This document shows, in pieces, positions 27,323-35,762 of a stretch of DNA of 64,000 bases (positions are counted from its first letter, which is position 1; every line of letters starts with the position of its first letter). Source of the DNA: Streptomyces sp. NBC_01465 (GTDB lineage: Bacteria; Actinomycetota; Actinomycetes; Streptomycetales; Streptomycetaceae); NCBI RefSeq assembly GCF_036227325.1, contig NZ_CP109467.1, positions 5,828,001 to 5,892,000 on the forward strand, read 5' to 3'. A program made the position numbers and the translations under genes. The notes below the pieces were generated by a model that was not told the DNA's origin, did no database searches, and worked only from the letters and a program-made list of their open reading frames with translations.

Positions 27323-27816
27323 TGTTACTCGTAGTAAGCCGAGCGGATCGTTCTGTCCGCCTTTGAGTGGCAATCACCCCACATAAACCCTGGGTCGGGT
27401 CCACCCTGCGTGCCTGCCTGATGTCGGCACGTCGTGACGTGGTTATGCGTCCGTTACTAGCCGGTAACGAGACCCCTTGTGCGCGAGCGCCGAATGGACC
27501 ACGATCGGCCAGGCTCGGTCCAATAACGCACCAGCGCGACATCCGGTCGTGCCACGGCGTCTTGGGTCCCCACCGGGTGGGTCGGCGGCAGTGGCGCCGA
27601 CCGGGACAGGGGGGTTCCTGCTCTCCGGCAGGGCCTGTCCAGAGGTTGCGCGAACGCGTGGCCAGTGGTTGTCGCTCGGGGGTGATCGCCGGTGTTTCGG
27701 AACGCAACTGCGCCTCCGATGCAGGCGCTCTCCTTCCCGAGGACGTAGCACTTCTCCCATCCCAGGACGGGCCGCAGTCCCGATCCGGAGATGTACGTCC
27801 GAGAAGGAGGAATTTG

Positions 27817-28455
27817 ATGAGTTCCCAGGTACGTGGCGGGACCAGATGGAAGCGGTTCGCGCTGGTCATGGTGCCGGCAGTGGCCGCGACCGGTGCGATA
27901 GGCGTCGCCATGGCGCAGGGTGCGCTGGCGGCTTCGTTCAGCGTCTCCGGCCAGAGCTTCAAGGTCACCACCGACCAGCTCAAGGGCACGGGTTTCAGCC
28001 AGTACGGCGGTGTTGACACCGGGTACGACCTCAAGGGCAACAAGGCTGCGCACGCGGTGGCGGTCTCCGGCTTCAAGTCGGCGACGATCACCAACATGTG
28101 CCAGTCCGTGGTCACCCCGGACGTGCCGTTCATCGGCACCGTCACGCTGGTACTGAAGGCCGGCCAGAACGCCAGCAAGCCGGTCACGGCGAAGGACCTG
28201 TACCTCGACGTCGAGGACCTCGACGCCGATGCGGTCTTCACCAACATCGACATCGGTGTTGCGGCGAAGGACGCCACCAAGGGTCCGGCCATGAAGCCGG
28301 GCGAGAAGGCCAACCCCTTCGGCTTCTCGCAGCAGGCCGAGAAGGTCACGCTCAGCCACGTCAAGCAGAAGGCCTGGGCCACCACGGCCGGCACCTTCAA
28401 GCTGAGCGGTCTGAGCATGCGCCTGAAGACCGGCGACGGCAACGAGTGCTACTAG
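27817..28455 (+). CDS. DUF6230 family secreted/envelope protein
   Basis: 212 residues, start ATG 27817 with AAGGAGG 6 bases upstream. N-terminal signal-like segment (RFALVMVPAVAATGAIGVAMAQ) cleaved near GALA-ASF, then a predicted beta-rich domain (FSVSGQSFKVTTDQLKGTGF, VAVSGFKSATITNMCQ, LYLDVEDLDADAVFTNIDIG) ending NECY. Such proteins were once labelled cholesterol esterases, without catalytic motifs; I see no Ser-His-Asp triad. It is the first gene of a three-gene set with DUF6114 and a large secreted protein, conserved in Streptomyces (recollection). Confidence 0.88.
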   Translation: MSSQVRGGTRWKRFALVMVPAVAATGAIGVAMAQGALAASFSVSGQSFKVTTDQLKGTGFSQYGGVDTGYDLKGNKAAHAVAVSGFKSATITNMCQSVVTPDVPFIGTVTLVLKAGQNASKPVTAKDLYLDVEDLDADAVFTNIDIGVAAKDATKGPAMKPGEKANPFGFSQQAEKVTLSHVKQKAWATTAGTFKLSGLSMRLKTGDGNECY

Positions 28456-28464
28456 GCACACTCC

Positions 28465-28496
28465 GGGCGGGCCGGTAAGCACCATCCGGCCCGCCC
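28465..28496 (+). terminator. Hairpin between DUF6230 and DUF6114 genes
   Basis: GGGCGGGCCGG (28465-28475) pairs perfectly with CCGGCCCGCCC (28486-28496), 10-nt loop, followed by GTTCC. It may terminate or attenuate, giving more DUF6230 than DUF6114. Confidence 0.7.
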
Positions 28497-28549
28497 GTTC
28501 CCCCCTCACTTCTTCTCAAGGCATTGCCGGTACCAGGGAGCTGTTTTCC

Positions 28550-29149
28550 ATGAGCGCCGAGTCCTCAGGTGACCGCGATTTCACATACTGGCGGCTGCGT
28601 TTCCAGGCATGGCGGGGCGGACGGCCCTTCTGGGCCGGACTGTTCACCTTGCTCAGCGGGGCGCCGATCATCTACTTCCCGTACTTCAACCTGCACCTCG
28701 GCCACCTCACGATGGCCATGTCGACGACGGCGGGTGCGGGCTCGCTGATCATCGGGATTCTGCTGATCACCCTGGGCTTCACGATGTGGTACCACTCCAT
28801 CGTCCGGGTCTTCGCGGGCATCGCCACCATCCTGCTGGGGCTCATCTCGATCCCGCTGTCCAACATCGGCGGCTTCCTGATCGGTTTCCTGCTCGCTCTC
28901 TTCGGCGGCGCACTGTCGATCTCCTGGGCACCGGCTAAGGCGCAGGCCGATCCGGCCGGGATTCCGGCGCAGCGCCCGCTGGGGGAGGCCCCCCTTGAGG
29001 AGGCGCCCCTGGGAGCGGCCCCCGTAGGCGAGTTCGACCACGCGGCCGTACCCGAGCAGCAAGCGGTTCAGGAGTTTCCGCAGCAGCCGCCGGCCGTGCA
29101 CGACGACACGACATTTGACGCCAACGGTGGGAGGCACCGTGCGGGGTGA
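28550..29149 (+). CDS. DUF6114 integral membrane protein
   Basis: 199 residues, ATG 28550 with AGGGAG upstream. Four hydrophobic segments (FWAGLFTLLSGAPIIYFPYF, GAGSLIIGILLITLGFTMW, VFAGIATILLGLISIPLS, GGFLIGFLLALFGGALSISW) end by about residue 125. A cytoplasmic tail rich in Pro, Glu and Ala follows, with repeats such as GEAPLEEAPLGAAPVGE. The stop overlaps the following gene start by 11 bp. Likely a membrane partner for the two secreted proteins on either side; function unknown. Confidence 0.88.
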   Translation: MSAESSGDRDFTYWRLRFQAWRGGRPFWAGLFTLLSGAPIIYFPYFNLHLGHLTMAMSTTAGAGSLIIGILLITLGFTMWYHSIVRVFAGIATILLGLISIPLSNIGGFLIGFLLALFGGALSISWAPAKAQADPAGIPAQRPLGEAPLEEAPLGAAPVGEFDHAAVPEQQAVQEFPQQPPAVHDDTTFDANGGRHRAG

Positions 29150-30383
29150 AGAAGGGCAGCTGACGCTCTCCGGAGACGACGATCTCCGCGAGAGAAGAGG
29201 GCCGCGCCACGCGGCCCCCAGGAAGTCGCTCCTGGCGAAGCTGCACATTCCCGCGAGCAAGGCGATAGCCCTGGCCGCGATGCCCACGGCGGTGTTCGTC
29301 GGCATGGGGCTCACCCCCAAGCTGGCGATGGCCGACGACGAGATCCCGTTCGCTGCGGGCCCCTGCGTCAGTGCCTCCGACTCTCCGAGCGCGACACCGT
29401 CCAGTACGCCCAAGCCCACGGACTCGGCGACCCCGTCGCCCTCCGCGAGCTCGGACCCGAAGGACGACGACAAGGCGACGCCGTCCCCGACGGCCAGCCC
29501 CTCGGGAACGGCATCGACTTCGGCGTCGACCACCAAGTCGAAGACGACAGCGTCTCCTTCGGCCACCCCGTCGCCTTCCGCGACGAAGTCGAAGAACCCG
29601 CTCGACCCGCTCGGTGTCGGTGACGCGCTCAAGGACCTGCTGGGCATCAAGGACACCCCGTCGCCCACGGCCACCCCGACGCCCACCGCCTCGAAGTCCT
29701 CGACCCCGGCGGCCACCCCGTCGAAGGACCCGGTGTCCTCGGTCACCGACGGTGCCAAGAAGACGGTCGACGACACCACCAAGGCGATCAAGGACGCGGC
29801 GGACAAGGCCGGCAAGACGGTCGAGGATCTGCCCAAGTCCGCCCAGGGCCTGGACACGAAGAAGGACACGGCGATCCCCGACGGCGCCAAGCCGTCCTAC
29901 CCGTGCCCCACCGCCGACCCGAAGGCACTCGCGGCGGCCGACCTGGAGACCGGCATCCCGGACCTCCCGTCGGACCCGTGGACGCTGAAGACGTCGCTGC
30001 TCACCCTGGCGGGCCTGGACTACAAGGGCATCGTCGAGGTGAAGACCGGCGACGGAAAGATCAAGAAGGTCCTGAAGTTCACGGCGAGTTCGCTCGACAT
30101 CAAGGACCTGCACCAGCTCGTGGTCGGCCCGAACGGCACAACGGCCCATGTGCAGGCGCGCTCCGGCTCGACCTCCACGATCCGCGACGGCCAGGTGACG
30201 ATGTACACGGAGTCGCTGAAGGGCAACCTCTTCGGCCTCATCCCGATCACCTTCTCGCCGGAGACCCCGCCGCCGCTGAACGTGCCGTTCGCGTTCTTCA
30301 CGAACGTCACGGTGGTCCAGGCGGGCCAGTTCGGCGGCACGCTGACCGTCCCCGGCCTGCACAACTACTTCACCCAGAACTGA
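29139..30383 (+). CDS. Secreted Ser/Thr/Pro-rich protein of the DUF6230/DUF6114 operon
   Basis: 414 residues from GTG 29139 (MRGEEGQLTLSG), with GGTGGGAGG about 5 bases upstream. A cytoplasmic N-terminus of about 35 residues and a hydrophobic segment (AIALAAMPTAVFVGMGL) lead to a possible cleavage site at AMA-DD. Next is a low-complexity Ser/Thr/Pro/Lys region of about 110 residues, a charged helix (GAKKTVDDTTKAIKDAADK), and a C-terminal beta-rich globular domain (about 240-414: KGIVEVKTGDGKIKKVLKFT through GGTLTVPGLHNYFTQN). Resembles a cell-wall-spanning stalk with an exposed head. No known enzyme motif. Confidence 0.85.
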   Translation: MRGEEGQLTLSGDDDLRERRGPRHAAPRKSLLAKLHIPASKAIALAAMPTAVFVGMGLTPKLAMADDEIPFAAGPCVSASDSPSATPSSTPKPTDSATPSPSASSDPKDDDKATPSPTASPSGTASTSASTTKSKTTASPSATPSPSATKSKNPLDPLGVGDALKDLLGIKDTPSPTATPTPTASKSSTPAATPSKDPVSSVTDGAKKTVDDTTKAIKDAADKAGKTVEDLPKSAQGLDTKKDTAIPDGAKPSYPCPTADPKALAAADLETGIPDLPSDPWTLKTSLLTLAGLDYKGIVEVKTGDGKIKKVLKFTASSLDIKDLHQLVVGPNGTTAHVQARSGSTSTIRDGQVTMYTESLKGNLFGLIPITFSPETPPPLNVPFAFFTNVTVVQAGQFGGTLTVPGLHNYFTQN

Positions 30384-30407
30384 TCTTCCGGGAGCCGCGG
30401 AACGACC

Positions 30408-30447
30408 ACGGCCCGTATCGCCTCTTCACCGGGGGGATACGGGCCGT
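30408..30447. terminator. Terminator after the DUF6230 operon
   Basis: ACGGCCCGTATC (30408-30419) pairs perfectly with GATACGGGCCGT (30436-30447), 16-nt loop; it begins 24 bp after the stop codon. Confidence 0.8.
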
Positions 30448-30464
30448 CGTCATGGGGAGCGAGT

Positions 30465-31139
30465 GTGTGGGGCGAGTGGCAGCGCGTGGTCGTCGACCCG
30501 ATACGCGAGGCGAGGAGCCGGGGGATACCGGGGCTCTCCCTCGCCCTCCTGTCGACCCTCGCGGTGATAGCCCTGCACGAACTCGCGCGGACCGCGCCCG
30601 GCGCGGAGGCGATACGGCTGACCGGCGAGGTCAGAGGCGACCTCCCGCTGGGCCTGGTCCTCCTCCGTACGCCGGTCTCGCTCTTCCTCGCCGCCCCCGA
30701 ACTCCCCGTCTGGCCTGGCCTCCCCAAGCTCTTCCTCGCCTTCGCCCTCGCCGAACTCACCCTGGGCCGCACCCGGACCCTGCTGATCGCCTACGGCACG
30801 AGCCTGGCTGGCACCCTCGGCGCCCGCGTGATGTTCGCGATGGGCCCAGACCGACTGGGTGGCCTGCCGCCGGAGCTGGCGCATGTGCTCGACACGGGTC
30901 CCTCCGCCGCGGTGGTGGGGCTCTTCACGTACCTCGCGGTCGTCCTGCGGGCGCCGGTGCTGTTCGCGCTCACGAGCGGGATCATCGTCGTCCAGTCGGT
31001 CCTCAACCCGAACCTGGCGGGACGCGAGCACCTGATCGCGGTGAGCGTCGCGCTCGTCCTGGCGGTGGCGCAGCGACGACGGGAGCCGGTCTCCGGCAGA
31101 TGGGGTGCGGACCGGCGCGGTTGGATAACGCCCACCTGA
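30465..31139 (+). CDS. Rhomboid-like membrane protein
   Basis: 224 residues, GTG 30465 with GGGGAG just upstream. About six hydrophobic segments. TGPSAAVVGLFTYL near residue 145 resembles the rhomboid serine region (GxSxxxxG), and GLPKLFLAFALAELTLGRTRTL lies before it. I do not see a clear catalytic His, so proteolytic activity is uncertain; it may belong to an inactive rhomboid-like family common in actinomycetes. The start lies shortly after a strong terminator, so it has its own promoter or reads through. Confidence 0.72.
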   Translation: MWGEWQRVVVDPIREARSRGIPGLSLALLSTLAVIALHELARTAPGAEAIRLTGEVRGDLPLGLVLLRTPVSLFLAAPELPVWPGLPKLFLAFALAELTLGRTRTLLIAYGTSLAGTLGARVMFAMGPDRLGGLPPELAHVLDTGPSAAVVGLFTYLAVVLRAPVLFALTSGIIVVQSVLNPNLAGREHLIAVSVALVLAVAQRRREPVSGRWGADRRGWITPT

Positions 31140-31173
31140 TCTGTGTCAGGAGATTCAAGAGAGGGCTTCGGGC

Positions 31174-31581
31174 ATGACCGATTTCATCCGTACAGGGAGG
31201 CTGTTCCGAGTGGTCGGGTTCAACCCGTCCCATCGGCAGCTCTTCCTGCAGAGCGAAGCGACGTTGGTCGACGGAACCTCGACCCGTATCGAGGTGTGTC
31301 TCGGCCACGTGAGGCTGATGCTCCTGCAGCCCTACTACCGCAACGGCCTGCACATTCGACGCGCGAGCCCGGAGGGGTTCGCGGTGCTGGCGGAGCGGCA
31401 CGGGCTGGAGCCCGACGATGCGACGTACACCTGGATGTTGGACCCTGACGGCGACAGCTTCGTCATCGGCGGCAATCCGGGCTGGCGGGAAGCGGAGTAC
31501 TCACTGATGGGTGTCCGGGAGTCGCTGTACGACGGGCCTTGGCCGCCGGACTTCCCAGCGGATTCGGGGAACGTCTACTGA
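31174..31581 (+). CDS. Hypothetical protein
   Basis: 135 residues, ATG 31174 (MTDFIRTGRLFRVVGFNPSH). Composition and codon use are normal for the chromosome. Sequence suggests an alpha/beta domain: RQLFLQSEATLVDGTSTRIEV, then LLQPYYRNGLHIRR and DATYTWMLDPDGDSFVIGG. No signal peptide or membrane segment. I do not recognise the family. It could be a free-standing regulator or immunity-like protein next to the WhiJ-type cluster, but nothing shows this. Confidence 0.75.
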   Translation: MTDFIRTGRLFRVVGFNPSHRQLFLQSEATLVDGTSTRIEVCLGHVRLMLLQPYYRNGLHIRRASPEGFAVLAERHGLEPDDATYTWMLDPDGDSFVIGGNPGWREAEYSLMGVRESLYDGPWPPDFPADSGNVY

Positions 31582-31617
31582 CGTCCCGTATTCTGGTCTT
31601 CCTGGCGGACAGGCCCG

Positions 31618-31818
31618 CTACTTGATCAGGTCGAGGAATGCCGTCCAGGCGGCAGCGGGGATGTGGATCGCGGGGCTGTGCGGGCGCTTGCTGTCGCGGA
31701 CGGGGACCAAGGTGGGGTGGCCGTCAGCGACCTCTACGCAGTCGCCACCCTGCGTGTTGCTGCGGCTGGACTTGCGCCAGACGGCGGCGCTCAGGTCGGG
31801 TGGGGCGACGCGTGTCAC
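31618..31818 (-). CDS. DUF397 small protein
   Basis: 66 residues (GTG 31818) with the DUF397 signature AAVWRKSSRSNTQGGDCVEVAD, VPVRDSKRPHSPAIHIPAAAWTAFLD. DUF397 proteins pair with XRE/DUF5753 regulators such as WhiJ-like and AbaA-like loci, where they modulate the DNA-binding protein. Its first 95 bases overlap the end of the upstream XRE gene in another frame, a longer overlap than usual. Confidence 0.92.
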   Translation of the reverse strand: MTRVAPPDLSAAVWRKSSRSNTQGGDCVEVADGHPTLVPVRDSKRPHSPAIHIPAAAWTAFLDLIK

Positions 31819-32641
31819 GGTAGATGTCCTCCATCGCGGATCGGATCAGGTCGGCCGATGCGCTGGGTGACAGCGCCTGCGCCTGCAAGTGATCGAAAGC
31901 TAGGGCGTACTCTGCGACCGTTCCGGGGCGTTCGGCAAGCTCCCCGGAGTGCGAACTCTCCAGATAGGCCACATCAGGCCGCCGGGGGAACGACAGCACG
32001 GTGAGCGAACCCCCGAGGAGGGGATGTTCCTCCAGGTCGAACGGAGCCACTTGTACGGTCACATGACTCATCTCCGTTGTCATGCGCAGGAGTTGGCCCA
32101 GTTGCTCGTGCATCGCGGCCGCTCCGCCGATCCTGCGCCGCAGTACGGCCTCGTCCAGGATGGTCCAGAGCACCGGGCGCTCCGGCCCGGCCAGTATCGC
32201 CTGGCGCGCGAGCCTCGTCTCCAGCATCGCCTCCAGCCGGCCCCCCACGCTGGGGCGGGCGATGCTCAGCAGCGCGCGTGCGTAGGCCCTGGTCTGCAGC
32301 AGACCGGGCACGGTGTGCGCCATGTACTTCCGGATCTTGCAGGCCTGCGGTTCCAACTCGACATACCGGCGCGCCCAGTTGGGGATCGGCGTCGTCTGGA
32401 TGTGCGCCCACAGGTCACACAAGTCCCCATCCGCCCCCAGCAGCCGGTCCAGCGCGTCCGACACGTCCTTCGGCGGGATCTCCTTCCCCAGTTCGAACTG
32501 CGCGATCCGGCTGTGCGCGATCGGGACCCGGTCGCCCAGCTCCCGCTGGGTCCAGCCCGCCCGGAGCCGGAGCTTGCGCAGCTTCGCGCCGTACAGCTCG
32601 GGGAGGGATGACGTGGGGTGGAGTTCCTTTGGTGCGGGCAT
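31724..32641 (-). CDS. XRE-family regulator with DUF5753 (WhiJ-like)
   Basis: 305 residues, ATG 32641 (MPAPKELHPTSSLPELYG) with GGGAGGG 7 bases upstream. HTH at about 20-70: KLRKLRLRAGWTQRELGDRV, then AHSRIAQFELGKEIPP. DUF5753 follows from about 100 (VPGLLQTRAYARALLSIARP through YLESSHSGELAERPGTV). The last 30 or so residues are Arg/Gln-rich and read over the DUF397 gene start. Divergent from an HATPase gene: together this is the three-part WhiJ-like module that controls development or antibiotic timing in Streptomyces (known for family members; the specific role here is inferred). Confidence 0.92.
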   Translation of the reverse strand: MPAPKELHPTSSLPELYGAKLRKLRLRAGWTQRELGDRVPIAHSRIAQFELGKEIPPKDVSDALDRLLGADGDLCDLWAHIQTTPIPNWARRYVELEPQACKIRKYMAHTVPGLLQTRAYARALLSIARPSVGGRLEAMLETRLARQAILAGPERPVLWTILDEAVLRRRIGGAAAMHEQLGQLLRMTTEMSHVTVQVAPFDLEEHPLLGGSLTVLSFPRRPDVAYLESSHSGELAERPGTVAEYALAFDHLQAQALSPSASADLIRSAMEDIYRDTRRPTRPERRRLAQVQPQQHAGWRLRRGR

Positions 32642-32735
32642 CAGCGCCCTCCCGTCCCGTTCCGCCGTTTTCGTGCCGCGACTCCGAAAACCGTGACCCT
32701 TGGTGATCGTAGCCTCACGCCTCGATGCTGGATCC

Positions 32736-33164
32736 ATGAACGAGCAAATGCCAGACGCAAAGCGGGAGTTCACCCGGCTCTTCAGCTCGACCCGTCGCGG
32801 CGCCCACCTCGCCCGGATCGATGCCGTCCGGCACCTGGTCGCCTGGGGGTACGGGGCCGACGTCCCCGCCCTCGTCGTCGCCGAGCTCGCCGCCAACGCC
32901 GTCGCTCACTGCCGTGCTCCCGGCCGCGACTTTCAGCTGCACCTCGCCGTCGATCCCGACCGCCCGTCCCTCCTCCGTATCGAACTCTCCGACGCCTGCG
33001 CCGACCGGCTGCCACCTCCGCACCCACGTCTCCCGGACGCCGAAGCCGAAGGCGGACGCGGTCTCGTGCTGGTCGCGGCGCTGAGTCTCGGGTGGGGTGT
33101 AGCGGACCGGCCGTACGGGAAGACGGTCTGGGCCGAGGTGCTTCTCGATGCGTCAGAGGTCTAA
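32736..33164 (+). CDS. RsbW-like ATP-binding protein
   Basis: 142 residues, ATG 32736 (MNEQMPDAKREFTRLFSS). HATPase_c features: VVAELAANAVAHC (N box), LRIELSDAC, and EGGRGLVLVAALSLGWG (G box). Serine-kinase anti-sigma-like proteins of this sort accompany XRE/DUF397 pairs in WhiJ-type loci. Divergent from the XRE gene over 94 bp. No clear Shine-Dalgarno. Confidence 0.9.
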   Translation: MNEQMPDAKREFTRLFSSTRRGAHLARIDAVRHLVAWGYGADVPALVVAELAANAVAHCRAPGRDFQLHLAVDPDRPSLLRIELSDACADRLPPPHPRLPDAEAEGGRGLVLVAALSLGWGVADRPYGKTVWAEVLLDASEV

Positions 33165-33215
33165 ACCTCTGGTGCCAACTACCGCCCTCAGCAGCACTGT
33201 TGCGCAGCCCATCGC

Positions 33216-33240
33216 GAGCGTTGTGCACCGCGCAACGCTC
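33216..33240. promoter_or_regulatory. Imperfect 25-bp operator upstream of sugar ABC operon
   Basis: Arms GAGCGTTG (33216-33223) and CAACGCTC (33233-33240) with further inner matches (GC at both sides) make 10 of 12 pairs. A GTTGCGCA half-site lies at 33199-33206. LacI-type repressors of Streptomyces sugar operons use such sites. It is 108 bp before the first gene. Confidence 0.6.
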
Positions 33241-33347
33241 ATCACGTTTCGGTCCCGCTCGCGCAAAGGGGTCTGGACCATTCCCCGTTGGGTGGTCAGA
33301 CTCGCGTGCACAGCAGACAGACAGTGAGCCAACTGGGGAGTACAGGA

Positions 33348-34652
33348 ATGAACCGAAGAGTCGTCGCGGCAGGTATCGCCCTGGTCATCGGAATGTCCGC
33401 CACCGCATGCGGCGGCGACGACTCGAAGGACAGCGCCGGCGGATCGGCCACCGACGGGAAGGGCAAGACCCTCACCGTCTGGATCATGGAGGGTACGAAC
33501 CCCGACGCGAAGCCGTTCTTCAAGGAGGCGGCCGCCGCCTTCAAGAAGAAGACCGGGGCCGACATCAAGGTCGAGTACCAGCAGTGGGCCACCGCCCAGA
33601 AGAAGTTCACGACCGCGATCGAGGGCGGCCCCAAGCAGGTCCCCGACGTCGCCGAGGTCGGTACCACCTGGGTGCCCCAGTTCGCCGACGCGGACGCGCT
33701 CGTCGACGTCACCGACAAGGTCAAGGCCTCCGGCCTCAGCAACGACCTCGTCGAGGGCCTCAAGGACGCCGGCACGCTCGACGGCAAGCAGTACGGCATG
33801 CCCTGGTACGCGGGTGTCCGCTCGGTCCTGTACCGCAAGGACATCTTCGAGAAGTACAACCTGAAGGCGCCCACCACCTGGAAGGAACTCCAGGCGGACG
33901 CGGTGACGCTGAAGCAGAAGGAGCCGAACATGGTCTCCTTCCCCGTCGCGGGCGGCGCCGAGATGTTCGCCACGACCTTCATCTGGGGCGCCGGCGGCGA
34001 GCTGGCCACCGAGTCGGGCGGCAAGTGGAAGTCCGCCATCAACTCGCCCAAGGCCGTCGAGGGCATCCAGTTCTACACAGACCTCGCGAAGAAGGACAAG
34101 GTCTCCCCGGCAAAGGTCAACACCTGGACCGAGAAGGAGGTCGGCGACGCCTGGAAGAAGGGCGAGGTCGCCATGTCCATCTCCGGCAACTGGACCCCGA
34201 AGGCCTTCACCGACGCCAACCCGGACCTCAAGGGCAAGCTCGCCGCGGTCCCGGTCCCCGGTGAGAACGGCGGCATGAGCCGCTCCTTCCTCGGTGGCTC
34301 GTACCTCTCCACCTTCAAGGGCGAGAACCAGGCGCTGGCCTGGGAGTTCGTCAAGATGCTCACCACCGGTGAGTTCGCCGCGAAGTGGGCCGAGCAGACC
34401 AACTACTTCCCCGGCCAGAACTCGGAGCTGAAGAAGGTCGCTGCCCAGAAGGACCCGCTGGTCGAGCCCTTCGCCACGCAGATGCTGGAGGCCGGCGCGA
34501 CCGTCCCCAAGACCAAGGCGTACGGCGAGATCCAGGCCTCCCAGGTCATCCCGAAGATGATCCAGTCCATCCTGAACAACAAGGCGTCCGTCCAGGAGGC
34601 AGCCGACAAGGCCGCCGGTGAGATGGACGCGATCTTTGCCAAGAGCGAGTAA
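33348..34652 (+). CDS. Sugar ABC transporter substrate-binding lipoprotein
   Basis: 434 residues, ATG 33348 with GGGGAG 7 bases upstream. Signal peptide and lipobox GMSATAC-GGDDS near Cys20, then a MalE-type bilobed binding domain (TLTVWIMEGTNPDAKPFF, VPDVAEVGTTWVPQFAD, YGMPWYAGVRSVLYRKDIF, GEVAMSISGNWTPKAF). First gene of an operon with two permeases and no ATPase; Streptomyces sugar importers of this type share the ATPase MsiK. A trisaccharide or disaccharide is likely; the sugar is unknown. Confidence 0.93.
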   Translation: MNRRVVAAGIALVIGMSATACGGDDSKDSAGGSATDGKGKTLTVWIMEGTNPDAKPFFKEAAAAFKKKTGADIKVEYQQWATAQKKFTTAIEGGPKQVPDVAEVGTTWVPQFADADALVDVTDKVKASGLSNDLVEGLKDAGTLDGKQYGMPWYAGVRSVLYRKDIFEKYNLKAPTTWKELQADAVTLKQKEPNMVSFPVAGGAEMFATTFIWGAGGELATESGGKWKSAINSPKAVEGIQFYTDLAKKDKVSPAKVNTWTEKEVGDAWKKGEVAMSISGNWTPKAFTDANPDLKGKLAAVPVPGENGGMSRSFLGGSYLSTFKGENQALAWEFVKMLTTGEFAAKWAEQTNYFPGQNSELKKVAAQKDPLVEPFATQMLEAGATVPKTKAYGEIQASQVIPKMIQSILNNKASVQEAADKAAGEMDAIFAKSE

Positions 34653-34675
34653 GAGACCAGTCGTGCTGTGTCTTC

Positions 34676-34693
34676 CCGGGGGACAACCCCCGG
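34676..34693 (+). terminator. Intercistronic hairpin after the binding-protein gene
   Basis: CCGGGGG-ACAA-CCCCCGG, a perfect 7-bp stem. Such hairpins let the binding protein be made in excess over the permeases. Confidence 0.65.
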
Positions 34694-34757
34694 ACCCCCG
34701 GCCGGACAACCAGGCCGTTGCCATGACACCCAGACCGTCTTTGCGAGGTCAGTTCAA

Positions 34758-35762
34758 GTGAAGAGCACTCTCGACGGCGGCGGGGCGGCAGACACTCGCC
34801 CCGCCGCCGGCGGGCGTCAGGCGAAGCGTCCCCGTACGCCCGCCGAAACCGCCCGCCGCCGCAAGCAGTTGATCACCATCACCCGCCCCTGGCTCCTCCT
34901 CACCCCCGCCCTGGTGGTCCTGGCCGCGCTTCTGCTGTGGCCGCTCATCCAGGTCGGAAAGCTGTCCCTGCAGGACTACGAGGTGAAGTTCGGCGGCGGC
35001 GTCGGCACCTGGACCGGCTTCGACCACTACACGGACCTGCTCTCCAGCTCACTCCTCTGGAAGACGGTCCTGCCCAACACGGTCTTCTTCGCCGTCGCCT
35101 GCGTCGGCCTGACCGTCGTGCTCGGCACCCTGGTCGCCCTGCTGCTCAACCGGCTCGGCACGGTGTGGCGTTACATCTGCTCCACCGCGATCATGGCCGC
35201 CTGGGCCATGCCGGCCGTCACCGGGACGTACGTCTGGATCTGGCTGTTCCAGCCGGAGGACGGCATGTTCAGCAAGCTCGCCGGCACGCTGGGCCTGATC
35301 GACCCGGAGACCACCAACTGGTTCACCGAGCGGCTGCCGTTCTACGCGATCGCCACGCTCAACGTGGTCCACCACGGCTTCCCGTTCGTCGCGATCACGA
35401 TCTTCGCCGGGCTCCTGACCATTCCCAAGGAGCTGTACGAGGCCGGGATGCTGGACGGCGCGAGCGCCTGGCAGCGGTTCTGGAACATCACCGTTCCGAC
35501 CATCAAGCCGGTCTTCCTCGTGGTGACCATCCTGTCGACCATCTGGGACTTCAAGGTCTTCACGCAGATCTACATCATGCCCGGCGGCAGCGGGTCCAAC
35601 GAGGACGTCTACAACCTGGGCGTCTTCTCGTACAACCAGGCTTTCGCGCAGAACGACTACGGCACGGGATCGGCCGCGGCCATCCTGCTGACCATCCTTC
35701 TGCTCGCCATCACCGTCGTGTACATCCGCACGCTCTTCAAGCAAGGGGAGGAGGACCTGTGA
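34758..35762 (+). CDS. Sugar ABC transporter permease (MalF type)
   Basis: 334 residues from GTG 34758 (MKSTLDGGGAADTRPAAGG), GAGG 10 bases upstream. A hydrophilic N-terminus of about 45 residues is followed by six membrane segments. The ATPase-docking EAA loop is visible as KELYEAGMLDGASAWQRFW-type sequence with NITVP. Stop overlaps the next permease start by 4 bp (GTGA). Pairs with the MalG-type permease; needs an ATPase encoded elsewhere. Confidence 0.93.
   Translation: MKSTLDGGGAADTRPAAGGRQAKRPRTPAETARRRKQLITITRPWLLLTPALVVLAALLLWPLIQVGKLSLQDYEVKFGGGVGTWTGFDHYTDLLSSSLLWKTVLPNTVFFAVACVGLTVVLGTLVALLLNRLGTVWRYICSTAIMAAWAMPAVTGTYVWIWLFQPEDGMFSKLAGTLGLIDPETTNWFTERLPFYAIATLNVVHHGFPFVAITIFAGLLTIPKELYEAGMLDGASAWQRFWNITVPTIKPVFLVVTILSTIWDFKVFTQIYIMPGGSGSNEDVYNLGVFSYNQAFAQNDYGTGSAAAILLTILLLAITVVYIRTLFKQGEEDL

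Larger units (their letters stand above)
27210..27816. other. 607-bp intergenic region: terminators then long DUF6230 leader
   Basis: The first 115 bp hold two terminator-like hairpins. The rest (27325-27816) has no convincing coding frame. It contains a CGTTAC-N6-GTAACG dyad at 27452-27469 and ends with a strong ribosome site. The promoter of the DUF6230 operon must lie here, with a possibly long untranslated leader. Confidence 0.6.
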
